Positions 1 to 11,800 are shown, numbered from the stretch's first letter. The stretch is 28,761 bases of DNA from Antrodiella citrinella (GCA_004802725.1 SGPM01000335.1:1-28761), one strand, 5' to 3'. Translations and numbers: made by a program. Notes: generated by a model from the sequence alone, not told the origin.

Positions 1-589
1 TCAAGCTCTCGCAATGCTCCTCGACACCCACCCCCTCAAGTCAGCCGCCTTTCCCCCCATCCCTTGGACCCTTCGCTCCCAGCCAAAATGCTTTCGATGC
101 ACGACCGACGTGCTATGGCCGGTGATACCCCCGCGCATAGGCGTGGACCCTTGCCTTCTCTACCTCTCCTCGGAGGGGACGTTTCCGTGTCGCATGGCTG
201 GACGGTATCGCTGGCGTTTAGTCATGGTCCGTCTCGGTGAGTCCTTCGATGCTTCGTCTGCATCTGGCTTGCGGCTGACAACGACACGCTGGCAGACAAT
301 TCTTCCCCCTTCGATATCATGCGACATTTTCGTTTCTTCACGGGTCGTCAAGATCCACACTGCGCCTGTGGGATCCGTGTCGGTCGTCGTCGACTCCATA
401 CTGTGACTCGACGGCGTCGCTTCTTTACCTAAAAGTATTTCCCCCATCCCTCTCTCAGACCGAGCCGATGATACTCTCTTCCTTGGATCTCGCTGCTGTC
501 GACCATCGCATCCCCCCTCTCTACGTGCCAGCTTTTGCCAGCATCCCGGGGACCCCGTCGCTAACGGAAGTCCCTCTCTACTCGTTGAG
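1..589. other. No supported gene
   Basis: Open frames occur on both strands (plus 14-406, minus 160-447), but none shows a recognisable domain, convincing splice chain or signal peptide. The minus frame at 160-447 is hydrophilic and could be an exon of a gene extending off the left edge. I could not find an adjoining exon to support that. Confidence 0.4.
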
Positions 590-1070
590 CATGCCTGTCC
601 TTACTCGGCGACCGCCATAGAATGGGTCACGCTTACCCTGTCCTGTCTTTACTCGACCTACATGGGTTCATACCCTTTCCTGTCCTTACTCGGGCAACCT
701 TCTCGGCCTCGGATGATCTCAGTCCTTCCTGTCTTTACGTGGTCTCTGCTCCTCTCAGTCTCAGCCCTTCCTGTTTTTACTTGGACCTACCACTGTCTTT
801 ACTCGACCTTCTCGTCTCGCGGATGCCCTGTCCACCCTGTCTTTACTCGGGTACCTCCCTCCCGAGCCCTCTCAACGATGCCCTTGCCTGTCTTTACTTA
901 ATATCATTTTTCCTTGACTTCCCAGCTATGTTCGTCCTGTCATTACTCTATTCATTTTCCTTTTCGTCTTGTTCATTTATTACATGGCTTCCTTGCGACG
1001 TTTGTCCGGTCCTTACTTGTTTATTGGTGTTCGCCATGGACTCTACGTCCGTCCGGTCCTTACCCTTTCA
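590..1070 (+). repeat. Degenerate spaced repeat of a CCTGTCYTTACTCG-like motif
   Basis: A motif close to CCTGTCTTTACTCG recurs about ten times, near positions 597, 641, 680, 728, 769, 791, 836, 887, 937, 1009 and 1056. The spacing is irregular, roughly 20-70 bp, and the sequence between copies is not conserved. Copies decay toward the right end, where only GTCCTTAC remains. The open frame at 622-1116 looks like a by-product of this pyrimidine-rich repeat, because it is Leu/Ser/Pro-rich with no domain. This could be a decayed minisatellite or part of an old mobile element. Confidence 0.6.
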
Positions 1071-1550
1071 CAACTATACCACCACTGTCATTACAGAAAT
1101 AAAATGTCGTGGTTAAAATTGTTCTGGCCATGCAAGATTACCACCGGCATATTGGAACGTACATGCAATGAGAAGACATTGACCGCGACTTGCAAGCTGC
1201 ATGCATCTCACATTGCTCTAAACTACAAATACCTATCGGCGCTCAAAAGTTCTTGTGATTCTGAGTCTGAACCACTTATCTAGCAAAAGGCATCACAGTT
1301 GAACTTGTCACACAGACTGGAAGGAGACACGTCAAGGTCTTACGCCACACCTTATGCTCCATGAGAGAGACCTTCTGAATGACTGAGCATATTACTGTAC
1401 GACAGGAAACTGTCATTGCTGAAAACACATGAGCAACACGCATCTGGTCAAAATTTTCAACGAGATATATGCTCTATGCACTAGGTAGGATGATCTAAGA
1501 TATGGACATGTCTCCCAAGTAGCCTAGCTGGCCGAAGAATACGACACTGA
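1071..1550. other. AT-richer intergenic stretch, nothing recognised
   Basis: No coding frame with splice support is visible on either strand. The stretch lies downstream of the stop codon of the minus-strand secreted-protein gene, so part of it is probably that gene's 3' untranslated region. Confidence 0.4.
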
Positions 1551-2330
1551 TTAGAGCTTAACCAACAAGCTAATGAGGACTGTGATACTAAGACGGGTGA
1601 TGATAGGGCCGATGCTGACGACGATGGTAGCAACGGCACCGACAAGACCGACAAGAAGACCACCGCACAACGAGAAGATGGCGCAAATCAGGCAGCCGAG
1701 GATATCACTATTAACAAAAAGATGTCAGCTCTATATCAAGAATGAAATGGGCATAATTACTCACGCAACGATGCAAAGGACGGGGATCAAAGCAGAGACA
1801 ACAGAGACATCGCAAACATTAAGGACAACGTTGAGAGCACCGAAGACAAACTAAGAGGGCCATTCAGATAAGTACATCGCATACGACGCGAGAGGCACTC
1901 ACGATCAAGAGATCACCGATGATGCTGGCGAGAACCGAAACAGTAACCTGAGCGGTACCATCTGCAGTGGCGAGGATGGTGGTAGGAGCAGCGTTGGTGA
2001 GGTTAATAACCTCAACGACTGCATCGGCGATAACACTCTTGAGGTTCAAAACGATGGGGGTGATGACTTCGACGGTGGCGTTAGCCTTGACCACGGAGTC
2101 TAAGCAGAAAAAAATGATTAGAAACGAGAATATCCAGGCAGAAGCCGCTAAAACTCACTCAATTGCAAGATGGAAGGACTAATGTTGACGTGGAGATCCG
2201 CAATGATAGCGGCGACACCACGAACATCACGAGCAACGAGCTCGGAGCTGGTAGCGGGTGCGGCGAACGCAGTGGAGAAAGCACCGAAAGCGACAGCGGC
2301 AACAAAAGCAAGGGACTTGAAGGAGAGCAT
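1551..2330 (-). CDS. Small secreted or membrane-inserted protein, unknown function
   Basis: Four exons on minus join in frame to 203 aa: 2330-2159, 2099-1903, 1850-1765 and 1707-1551. Every intron has GTGAGT at the donor and AG at the acceptor. The start at 2330 is the first ATG in frame and opens a clear signal peptide: MLSFKSLAF, then an Ala/Val-rich core, with likely cleavage after AFA near residue 22. The middle (residues 60-120) alternates Val/Ile with polar residues. The last 50 residues are strongly hydrophobic with Gly and a few Cys and could form one or two membrane helices. This style of small protein, with signal peptide, SSELVARDV-like N-terminus and no known domain, is common in agaricomycete genomes. 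I do not recognise a function. A TATA box lies about 107 bp upstream. Confidence 0.8.
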
Positions 2331-2436
2331 TATGAAATGAGTGTGGGGTGGTGGGGTAAGTTGGTTGAGAGATGAGTGAGTAGAAACGAAACTTAACTGG
2401 GTCAATGGAGAAAACTACCAGCTAGAAGCCTCTGCA

Positions 2437-2442
2437 TTTATA
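2437..2442 (-). promoter_or_regulatory. TATA box for the secreted-protein gene
   Basis: TATAAA on minus in the context GTATAAATGC lies about 107 bp upstream of the ATG at 2330. The leader between them is CT- and C-rich (CAACCAACTTACCCCACC), typical of fungal 5' untranslated regions. Confidence 0.55.
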
Positions 2443-3229
2443 CATTTCGTGGATGCCGTGAACGGGCCCGTGGCTTCACGGCACAGCTTGCAATTGGGGT
2501 AAATTCTCCTTACGAACAACCGACACAAGATAGCATGTCGCATCCGGCTCAGCCTGAGTATGGAAAAGTGTGCGTCTGCCGACACGCGAAGTACGGAGGT
2601 CGGCAAGTGGCGCGTTGTTTCACGCAGTAGCCAGACGGATGCGGTTTCGCTAAGTTCGCCGTCTTGCCAAAACGAAAACCCGGATTCTTTGTTTTAGTCC
2701 TGGCGGAATGTGTAGATCACAGAATCACAGTGAAAGAAGTAACTCTCAACACCATAGAAACCGTTCTAACGACAGCGGAGCGCCTCCAGCGGCGGGATTT
2801 GCACCCGTATGTCCGACACAAATCCTGATACTCCAGGTAATGGTACACGCTGTAAGAGTTCTTGACACGACATGATGCTCGAATGTATGAGACAGTACAG
2901 TACTCAACGTATTTCGAGACTCGGAGTAACACGACGTCGACAGTGACTCGTCACCGGTAACAGGTGCACGAGGCGAAAATGCCTCGTTGGCGAGGGACTT
3001 TGAGAAGCACTCGGTTATTTTTTGGGTCGTGGCGGCGTTGGTTGGCCTCAAGTACGATTGGAATTTCGCAAGAGATTGCCGTCCATTTTGGTCATCATGA
3101 CGTAGGAACTTAAATAAATTCAAGCGCCGCGGTGCGATCTGGATCTGGTGGGGCTGTCCGTGCCAGACTCTGTCTCTCAGTCTCACTCAAGCCTCGGTGG
3201 CCACAACTTTCCACCTTTCTGTTAGTACC
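2443..3229. other. Intergenic region between divergent genes
   Basis: This separates the minus-strand secreted-protein gene from the plus-strand hydrolase gene, so both promoters should lie here. Open frames on minus (2746-3186, 3110-3295) have no domain and no consistent splice chain. A segment at 2785-2810 resembles a tRNA T-arm, but no full cloverleaf could be folded. Confidence 0.45.
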
Positions 3230-4996
3230 ATGCCCTCTTTCGAGGATTTGGCAAAGGTGCGAACCAACAGGAATTTTGACGTGAAAGATACACACAACGC
3301 TGACCTATCTCGTGATTTGTAGGGCACAGTGGCAGCGACAGCGGGATTGTCCACTGTGGGTGAGTGTCCGCCGCAGCTTCTCGTCTTTCGCTGATTCATA
3401 CACTGACCAACTCTCCGCCGATCACAATACTCATCAACAGCATTCGGCCTTCTTTATTACGGCCAAAATTATCTCATATACCCATCCGCGTTCCCTCCGG
3501 GGTCACGAACAGGTGCGTTCTCCGCTGCGGACCTACATGTCCGGACGTCATGTATTCATTATGCTACAGAGGTTCCTACACCCAGCCAATATGGCTTGCC
3601 GTATCATGATTTGGAGCTCCGTACCGAAGACGGTGTCAAATTGAAGTGCTATCTCCTCGTCCAGACCAGGCATCTGGATTTGTCGAACGTGTCAGCTCAG
3701 CCTCACGATGGGACCGTCGAGGATGATAAGGTATATTTAACTTCACTCTTGACGCGTCGTTTCGTGTGTCGTCTTGCCTGTACTTTCTGGGCGTGCTTCA
3801 TGCACGAGCTCCCAGCACGGAAATATCGAGTGATAGTCCAGAACATGACTGAGAGGCTATTTGTTGAATTATAGTTTGCCTCGACGCGCCCTACTATCAT
3901 TATGTTTCATGGTAATGGAGGCAACCTCGGCCACCGTATACCACTTGGCAGAGTGTTCTTCGCGAAGATGCGTTGCAACGTTCTGATGGTGTCCTATCGC
4001 GGGTGAGTTTATTTGGTAGGTGAACCCGTGTCGACCTATTAACAAGTGTCATAGTTATGGCCTTTCTGAAGGGTCACCATCGGAGAAAGGTACGTTGTGT
4101 GCCCATAGGGATTCCTTTCCGTCTTGCTGACCTTCGGTTCATTGTGAAGGATTGAAGATGGACGCGCAGAGTGCTCTGGACTACGTCAAGTCGCACCCTG
4201 CCTTATCAGAAGGCCCCACGGTGCGTGTATCGATTGATATACGCGTTAAACTCGTTCTGATGTCCTCGTCGTGCAGGTGTTATACGGACAATCCATTGGT
4301 GGTGCAGTAGCGATAGACCTTGCGAGTCGCAATCCGCTTGCGGTACGCGTTCTTCATGATTGCTCTGCTCGCAGAACGATTTACCCACATTCTCGTCCGC
4401 TTGCACAGATACAAGCACTCGTGCTGGAGAACACATTCCTCTCCCTTCCCCGCCTCGTTCCTTCAGCCCTCCCGGTCCTGGGTCCCTTTGCATTCCTCTG
4501 TCATCAAAAATGGGACTCTGCATCCAAGGTCCCCCTCCTTCCTCGCAAAATACCAATTCTCATGCTCAGTGGTGCCAGAGATGAAGTCGTGCCCAAAGTG
4601 CATATGGAGGCGCTTTGGGGGCTCGTGATGCAGAGGGAGGCGATACAACCTGCTGGTACCAGTGTGGGTACAGGTGCAACGCCTCGTAAGCGGAATGGGA
4701 ACGCGAGTACGCCGAGCTCTCCGGTTACCAGCAGTGGCGTGGCCCGTGCAGGTGAAAGCGAAGCGAAGCCGCGTGATGTCAAGTTTGCAGCGCATGATCC
4801 ACGTAGCCTATCGAAATTTATTGAGTTCGCAGACGGGACACATAGTGAGTCTTCTTTACATATTGATGGTCGTGTAACGACGCTGATGATTACTTCTGCA
4901 GACGACACTTGTGTACAACCCGGATACTGGTCGGCGATTGCAACCTTCATCGCGAGTCTCTCCGAGGGGCTGGAGACTGCGACATCCGAGTCTTAG
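3230..4996 (+). CDS. Bem46/ABHD13-type alpha/beta hydrolase
   Basis: Ten exons join in frame to 375 aa: 3230-3256, 3323-3359, 3441-3512, 3570-3730, 3875-4002, 4055-4089, 4150-4220, 4277-4342, 4409-4844 and 4902-4996. The N-terminus has a short hydrophobic anchor, followed by the family segment YGQNYLIYPSAFPPGSR (about residues 30-45). HGNGGN at 111-116 is the oxyanion-hole loop. GQSIGG at 181-186 is the nucleophile elbow with Ser183; Asp257 (SGARDEVV) and His344 (DGTHND) complete the triad. A Ser/Thr/Gly-rich insert of about 40 residues precedes the histidine region. Bem46 proteins are membrane-anchored serine hydrolases linked to polarity in fungi; the substrate is not known. The intron at 4343-4408 is 66 nt with no in-frame stop. 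The gene converges with the site-2 protease gene, with 125 bp between stop codons. Confidence 0.93.
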
Positions 4997-5121
4997 AGTC
5001 TCTTCGTCACTGGACTGCTTTTCTACTTCTACTATTCTTCGCTCTCGATATCCTCATGTAGTTTTAGCCATACAAGTTCAACACAGCTCTTCTCGACGTT
5101 CGGATTAATCATTTCATATTC

Positions 5122-7160
5122 CTATCGGACATAGCTCCAAAATCCAGCGAGCCCACATAGACCCATCAGCCCGCCCACTGCATATGCAGCTCCATTCAGC
5201 GTGCGACGTTTCCATCGAAGAGTAGTAAAACTGCTTGTTGGTGCGGAGTACACGCCAGCTTCCAGGCTGTCAAGCTCGACTTCGTCGAGGGTAGTGACGA
5301 GAGTTCGAGAAACGAGCAAGTCAAAGAGGGCGTCGAGGAACTGACCTCCGTCCAGGAAAGGCAGTGGGAGTAGGTTGAAGAAGAATAGCGACAAAGTCAG
5401 TGAGGATAAGTATCTGTGGTACGGGTGAGGTCATGATATTCGTCGGATAGTGCAAATAATCCGTTACCTGAAGAAGACGTCGACCAACGACGGGAACCCT
5501 AGAGGTAAGAACCTGTATCTGGACACGTACATTCCAACTTCCACTGAAATGGTGAACGTCAGTGCAACGGATGTTGTATCTATTGTGAGTCAAACATACC
5601 GTCCTCCAAAACCTCCTCCCAAGGCCCGCTCCAGACGACAGTCTCCTCTTGTTTCTGTCCCTCCACCAGCAAATGTGCCGGAATCCATAACCTAATCCTC
5701 AAGATATCCTCATCAGAACTCGGTCGGACGCAGACATGGCTACCTCCGCAGTGCGTCGTGTCATGACAACGCTGAGACGCTTCATTGAAAAAAGAGTGCG
5801 GATGGAGGCATTTGTGAAGAGATGGGGATAACGGGGAGTGTGTACTTTGAAAACAGGAAAGCCCGGTATCGTGGGTATGGGAGGTACAACATTCCGTGGG
5901 CTGAGCTGCGAATGTTCGAAACGTAAACATTCCCGTAATGCAATTCAATTGAGTGAACTACTGACCGTCGAACCAAGATGTATAGGTGCACCATCCCAAA
6001 TCCCCCGACTGATCCGGATGTTTAGCTTCAGAAAGGTACTTCGTCCATACGTCCTCGGCTGACGAGATTAACGCCTCATCGTTCAAATGCGTGACCAGCG
6101 CGCCGAAAGGCAGGTACGAACTCAGCGGGGATTCCTACAATCGTGTCAGCGTTCAATTACTCGTAAAGGACGGCAGGGACAGCACATACCGGATTGATCC
6201 ATGTAATAGTACGTGCAAAATGTCCGACGTTGGTATACCCCGCGAGAGACCAAAGCGACGACTCAAGTGACAGCGACGAGAGTGCCGCGAGGACCGCCCA
6301 AAAGACCAAGTTGTGCATTGCGCCCGCGGATATAATGCGAAGTCGAGCTCGAGCTGGGAGCTTCTGCATCCCTGCGGACGACAACGATACGAATGCGGAG
6401 GGTATGATGATTGTCAGACTAGCACCGACGGATAGTAGAGGTACAGAGTCTCTGTGAGTTGACGAAGTATGTGAATCGCTGCAGTGAGTTCAAACAGACA
6501 GCGACACTGACATCAATGCAGTGATTGCGTGACCTGCTTCATGAATGACTTGGCACGTAAAAAGAGCGAGCAGGAGGGGTATCATGTGTGAAAGAGGCAC
6601 GGTCAAGCCAGGTATCTGTAGCAATGCAGGCGTGAATTTGAGACATTAGGAGCACAGAGCACAATCCAGCCCACCAACAAGTGCACCAAGGAATTATCGC
6701 GTTGAAAGCCAGATGTGGGGGGAGAGATCTCGGCGACCGCGTCCCGCTTGGACAGTGTGCTGCCCCCATGCACAAGTTCTTGTCTCGAGAACAATAGCGC
6801 ACCATAACATAGCTTTGCGGTCAGAAGAAGTAGGACAAACACTGCAGATAGAAATCCAAGCAGTCCAAGCAGGCTGCCCAAGTCGTAAAAGAAGGTGAGA
6901 TAACGACTAGACCGAGCATGTTTTCGCCCTGCGAGTCGCCAAGAGAGATTTTCATGAACTCGGTTTATCCCTGTATATTCGACGCGCAGCGACAGTCGAT
7001 AAAGTACGAGACGTGATGGATACAGCTTTCTGTGAGTGTTCAGCTGGTCGGAAGCCAAGGGCAGGATGGGTCGGCTTGCACCGTAAGACCACCATTGGTG
7101 CAAGCCGTGCACGACCACCCAGAATACGCTGACCGATAGGAATAGCGCTTCGATGCCCAT
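5122..7160 (-). CDS. Site-2 protease (intramembrane metalloprotease, M50 family)
   Basis: Seven exons on minus join in frame to 560 aa: 7160-6687, 6615-6512, 6451-6190, 6134-5966, 5905-5600, 5543-5468 and 5413-5122. HEAGH at residues 183-187 is the zinc site, inside a hydrophobic helix after IPGLTVPLSH. The third zinc ligand is Asp485 in FNLLPLPFLDGGQ, the classic second signature. Between them lies a Cys-rich luminal segment (residues about 320-390), as in MBTPS2. The N-terminus has membrane helices near residues 3-20 and 95-120. The enzyme cuts membrane-bound transcription factors such as SREBP within the bilayer in the Golgi. The first ATG in frame is 7160, with a stop nine codons upstream of the TTG at 7187; an extra short 5' exon cannot be excluded. 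The third exon's acceptor could also be about 27 bp earlier, but the one chosen gives the family-like ALIDSVPLLSVG. Confidence 0.92.
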
Positions 7161-7431
7161 GAGCAACTGAGCATATTCTCGTTCCAATATTTGAAGGACC
7201 GGGTACTAGAACGAGCTTTGCCTGGCGGAGTCCAGGTGGAGGTCAAACCGTCAAAGTTTCCGACATTAACGCTATGGAGTTAGACGCCCATTGTCGTATT
7301 CGGCACTGCCTGCAGGCTCTCTTGCTCTTTCCAACCTGCCACCATCTATCTTCCTTCGACCTTCTCCAACCTCCGCGTGTATTGCGTTTTGTAGACGGTC
7401 TTTGAGACGTTAGCTTTACCGACACACCATC
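7161..7431. promoter_or_regulatory. Shared divergent promoter region between site-2 protease and YKT6 genes
   Basis: 271 bp separate the two divergent start codons, so the promoters must overlap or share sequence. The part next to YKT6 is CT-rich (7315-7380), as is common just upstream of fungal start codons. No clear TATA box is visible. Confidence 0.45.
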
Positions 7432-8210
7432 ATGAAGATATTCTCGCTCGCCGTTGTACAGGCTCCGCCCAGCAAGTCATGCACTATTCTCTCAAGTGCA
7501 TCGGATCTATCCTCCTTCTCCTTCTACCAGCGTGGCTCCGTCGGGGAGTTCCTGTCGTTCTTCACAAAGACAATCGCAGAGCGAACGCCGCAGGGTCAGA
7601 GGCAGAGTGTGCAGGAGAACAACTATACCGCGCATGTGTACAACAGAGGAGGAGCTGAGCAGCTCGCTGGTATGTGACTGTAGCTATTCATTAGATCGAA
7701 TGAACGTTCTGACAGCTGTGTATCTTGTAGCTATCATTGTTACGGACCAAGAATATCCCGTTCGCCCGGCCTTCTCATTGCTCACGAAGCTCATGGATGA
7801 TTTCGTTGCCAAAGTACCACAAACGTCCTACGCGAACCCCACCGCGATAAGTTTCCCGGAGATTGAGACCTACCTCCAGAAGTACCAGGACCCCCGTCAG
7901 GCCGATGCGATCATGCGAGTTCAGCAAGAGTTGGACGAGACTAAGATCGTTCTGGTACGTGCGCTCTTGCGTACTTCGGTAATTGACCACTCACAGTGTA
8001 CGCCCTCGCTCTCAGCATAAGACTATCGAGTCGGTTCTTCAGCGAGGAGAAAAGATCAATGATCTTGTTGACCGTTCGAACGCGCTCTCCATGCAGAGCA
8101 AGATGTTCTACAAGACTGCGAAGAAGGTACGGCACAATACATCCTTTCGCTGTGTTTCCGCTCATGGATCGTTCTTTTCAAAGCAAAACTCGTGCTGCCT
8201 CATCATGTAG
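7432..8210 (+). CDS. YKT6: Longin R-SNARE Ykt6
   Basis: Four exons join in frame to 199 aa: 7432-7669, 7731-7954, 8016-8126 and 8184-8210. The longin domain covers residues 1 to about 130 and includes [11 protein letters not shown] and [16 protein letters not shown], which are highly conserved in Ykt6. The R-SNARE helix begins near residue 140; its zero-layer arginine is Arg164 in [13 protein letters not shown]. The protein ends in SCCLIM, the Ykt6 lipidation box: the first Cys is palmitoylated and the second farnesylated, so membrane attachment is reversible. It acts in ER-Golgi, endosome-vacuole and autophagosome fusion. The tiny last exon (9 codons) carries the entire lipidation box. The length matches the family (about 200 aa). 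Confidence 0.97.
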
Positions 8211-8824
8211 AGCTCACGAGCGGTCGATTCTTGCCTGTCTCCCAGCAGTCTCGAGGCTTGACGCAAGGGCTCGCGGAGACTTGGGACGGATTTATTTAGA
8301 TGCCTCTGGCAGTTACCACACATTTAATGCGTTTCACGAACTCTAATGAAGGCTGCGCGGGGGACGCTTGTTACCCTCTCTGTATGACTATTTCGATTCA
8401 TGCATTGCACGTTTCTGCTGGCAGACTGCTACAGAGTCTACCGAGGGCAGCTACGACATACTTAGATTTGAGTGAACGCGACTGAGCTCGGCGCGGGCGG
8501 GTGCCGATGAGCGCCTATGAGGCGACGTGTCGCTGGCTGTTTTAGTGGAAGAGACTTTGCTGTTAGACTACGACCACCGGACTCTGTTCAACAAGTCCCA
8601 TTCCATTCCGATTCCAAGAACGGACGTCCAGGTCACTCCGAGTCCTGGGTGTACCTCTCCTGTATTCTGTCTGCGTCACAGACCTGCTCTTCTTCCGACT
8701 GGGTCTTATTGCTTTCGCGTTTCTTACTAGACTTCCTGGCTGGACAGCAGAATTACTTGTACCATCAGGTCTAATTTTGCCTTCGCTCCGAGTCTACCAT
8801 CGTACAATCTGAACTGGAACAATA
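8211..8824. other. Intergenic region and probable 5' leader of the P5A ATPase gene
   Basis: This lies between the YKT6 stop and the inferred ATPase start. Open frames at 8517-8774 and 8527-8730 overlap one another, have no domain, and the second lacks an ATG. The right end is probably the ATPase 5' untranslated exon, which ends at 8826 at a GTACGT donor. Confidence 0.4.
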
Positions 8825-11800
8825 ATGTACGTGCTCTCATAAGCTTCTTCGACGTCAAATAATCGTTATGGCACAGGGTTTCCGTCAAGGTTGTCTCTGC
8901 AGATGTTGTCGGCGCAAGCCTACATAAAGCATTGCCCTGGTATCTGCACCTATACACCATTCCCTTCCTGTCCCTATACCCCCTACTGGCATACGCATAC
9001 TACATCAAATACGACGATTGGCTGAAGAGCGAAGAATGGACATTCCTCGCGTGCGTTTCGTTGGGTGCAGGGCACGCTCTCAGTTTCTTGGTGACGAAAT
9101 GGAGCACAGCTATGAGAGCACGAATTACCACCAAGCCTGTGAGTTCGTACGATATTTTTACAGTATCATTGTCTTCCTGACACCCCTTTGGTAGGCGAGC
9201 ACACTAGAACAAGCCGATTGCATACGCCTAATCCCGGCCCTCCATCGCGGTATCGGGGACATTGTACCTATTGACAAAGGAGTCGAGTCGGACGTCACTA
9301 CATACACCTTCAGTTACCAGCGTGACACATTTGTTCTACAGTCCGCCTTCCCCCTCGCGTTCTCCGTCTTGCCCTATCCCTCCGACAGCTGTCCGGCCCT
9401 TTCAACGTACCATCAACCTCAAGGCAACACTACAGACGCTGCTGCGAAACTAGTTCCTCTCTATGGGAGAAACGAATTCAACATACCCATTCCCTCGTTC
9501 ACCGCTTTATTCGGAGAGCATGCGACCGCACCGTTCTTCGTATTCCAGGTATTCTGCGTGGCTTTGTGGTGTTTAGACGAATACTGGTACTACAGTTTGT
9601 TCACCTTGTTCATGTTGGTCGTGTTCGAGTGCACGGTTGTCTTCCAGGCATGTTTATTTGCACTATTGATAAATCCCACATACTCACACTCTGCTTTGAC
9701 ACCAATAGCGCGTCAGAACTCTCACCGAGTTCCGCACTATGTCGGTGACACCTTATCAAGTCCAGTGCAAGAGGGATGGCAAGTGGTCAACTATTTCGAC
9801 AGACGAGCTTCTGCCAGGAGACGTTGTTTCCATCGGTAAGTCGTCTACCTTCTCCGAGACAACACTGAACTGACAGTTGTTGAAGTGCGCCAGCAAACGG
9901 AAACGTCTATTCCTGCTGATATCTTGCTCATTCAGGGAACCTGTATCGTCAACGAGGCCATGTTGTCTGGAGAGTCAACACCTTTGCTCAAGGAATCGAT
10001 TGAACTCGCAGAGGGCCACGAGAAATTGGACGTCGATGGTATTCATAAGAACGCTGTATTGTTCAGTGGTACAAAGGTTCTCCAGTCTGGGAGCGGTGGT
10101 GAGTTTGATGACTGCACAACCTTAGATGGAAAGTTAACCTGGCTTTCGCAGGTGACACCCCAGATAACGGCTGCCTCGGTGTCGTGCTCCGCACTGGCTT
10201 TGGCACGGCGCAAGGCTCGCTCGTGAAGACAATGATTTTCTCAACGGAACGTGTATCCGCCAACAACATGGAATCATTCCTGTTCATTGGTTTCCTGCTC
10301 ATCTTCGCCATTGCTGCAAGTTGGTATGTATGGACCAAGGGTGGGTAGCTTCTCTCGCGCTTGATGGGATGCCTCTGACATGCCGCGTTAGGTTTGGAGA
10401 GGGAACTCAAGAAGTCAAAATTGCTGCTGGACTGTGTCCTGATCATCACGAGTGTAGTTCCACCCGAATTGCCCATGGAGTTGTCTCTCGCAGTCAACGC
10501 GTCGCTCGTAGCTTTGTCCAAGTATGGTGCGTGAATCTTGTCTTTGGGGACGCAAGATCTCGCGCTCATTTGATTGCAGCTATTTTCTGCACGGAACCCT
10601 TCCGCATCCCCTACGCTGGACGCGTCGATGTCTGCTGCTTTGACAAGACCGGTACTATCACGGCAGAAAACCTTGTACTTGAGGGTGTCGTTGGCGTGGA
10701 GTAAGTGTCATTGTATACAACCATACTTCCATAACTCATATCTGCGTAGTCCCAAGGACAGGATGAGATTGGTCAATGTTCAGGAAGCGGATGCGAAGAC
10801 GACATACTGTCTCGCTGCTGCGCACGCTCTTGTCAGACTCGACGACGGTACTATCGTCGGTGACCCCATGGAGAAGACTACCCTGGACGCATTGAACTGG
10901 CAGCTGAAGAAAGGTACGTTGTGCAGTATAACTAATTATTACTCATGTCGTTAACCTATATGTACGTACAAAGGGGAATTCATTGCACCTGTCGAGGCAT
11001 CTGCGCCCCATCGTACCGCCTTGCAAATTTGCCGTCGCTTCCAGTTCTCTTCCGCTCTGAAGCGCATGTCAACTGTTGCAAGTATGCCTAACGGCAAGCT
11101 CATCGTGTCAGTCAAAGGTGCTCCAGAGACCATCAGAGGCATGTTGGTAGATATTCCCGATCATTACGATGCTACGTACAAACACTTCACTCGGCGCGGT
11201 AGTCGTGTGTTGGCTCTGGGATACAAGCAGATGGAAGGTCTTCCGATTGCTCAGGTGAGTTACACGTGCATGGTGGCTTTTATGTCGCTCAGAAGCTCAA
11301 CTTTAACTGCAGGTTTCGAAGTTGACTCGTGATCGCGTCGAGCATGCCTTGACGTTTGTCGGTTTCCTCGTGTTCCACTGTCCGCTCAAGGCCGACGCCG
11401 TTGATACTCTCAAGATGCTGGCTGATTCTTCACACCGAGTATGTCATGCGCAGATATATGCCTTCCGCTGCGGTTCGCTGATGATTCATGTAGTGTGTCA
11501 TGATTACTGGAGATAACCCGTTGACTGCGGTCCATGTTGCTCGTGAAGTCGAAATTGTGGATCGTGATGTGCTCATCCTTGATCTCAAAGAAAACCCGGC
11601 ACATGAAGCAGGTGAGAATTTGTGTTTCTCGCTACTGTATCGTGTCCTGAAACGAAATGTAGATCTTGTATGGCGCACTGTTGAAGAAGACAAGATCATC
11701 CCTGTCGATCCCACCGCCCCAATTGACCCCTCACTCCTGGAGCAATACGATATTTGCATGACCGGAGCCGCTCTCAAACAATTTGAAGGCAAACCTAGTT

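Noticed and set aside
622..1116. 164-codon open frame on plus
   Set aside because: It consists of the repeated CCTGTCYTTACTCG motif read in frame; Leu/Ser/Pro-rich with no domain or splice support.
1967..2375. Plus-strand open frames at 1967-2182 and 2163-2375
   Set aside because: They are antisense to the secreted-protein exons, which have a signal peptide and consistent introns.
2780..2860. Possible tRNA on minus (GGGTGCAAATCCC resembles a T-arm)
   Set aside because: The 4 bp stem and loop are plausible, but no matching 5' acceptor strand, D-arm or anticodon arm could be found upstream.
8517..8774. Short plus frames upstream of the P5A ATPase
   Set aside because: No domain; the frame at 8527 lacks an ATG and neither joins in frame to the ATPase exons.
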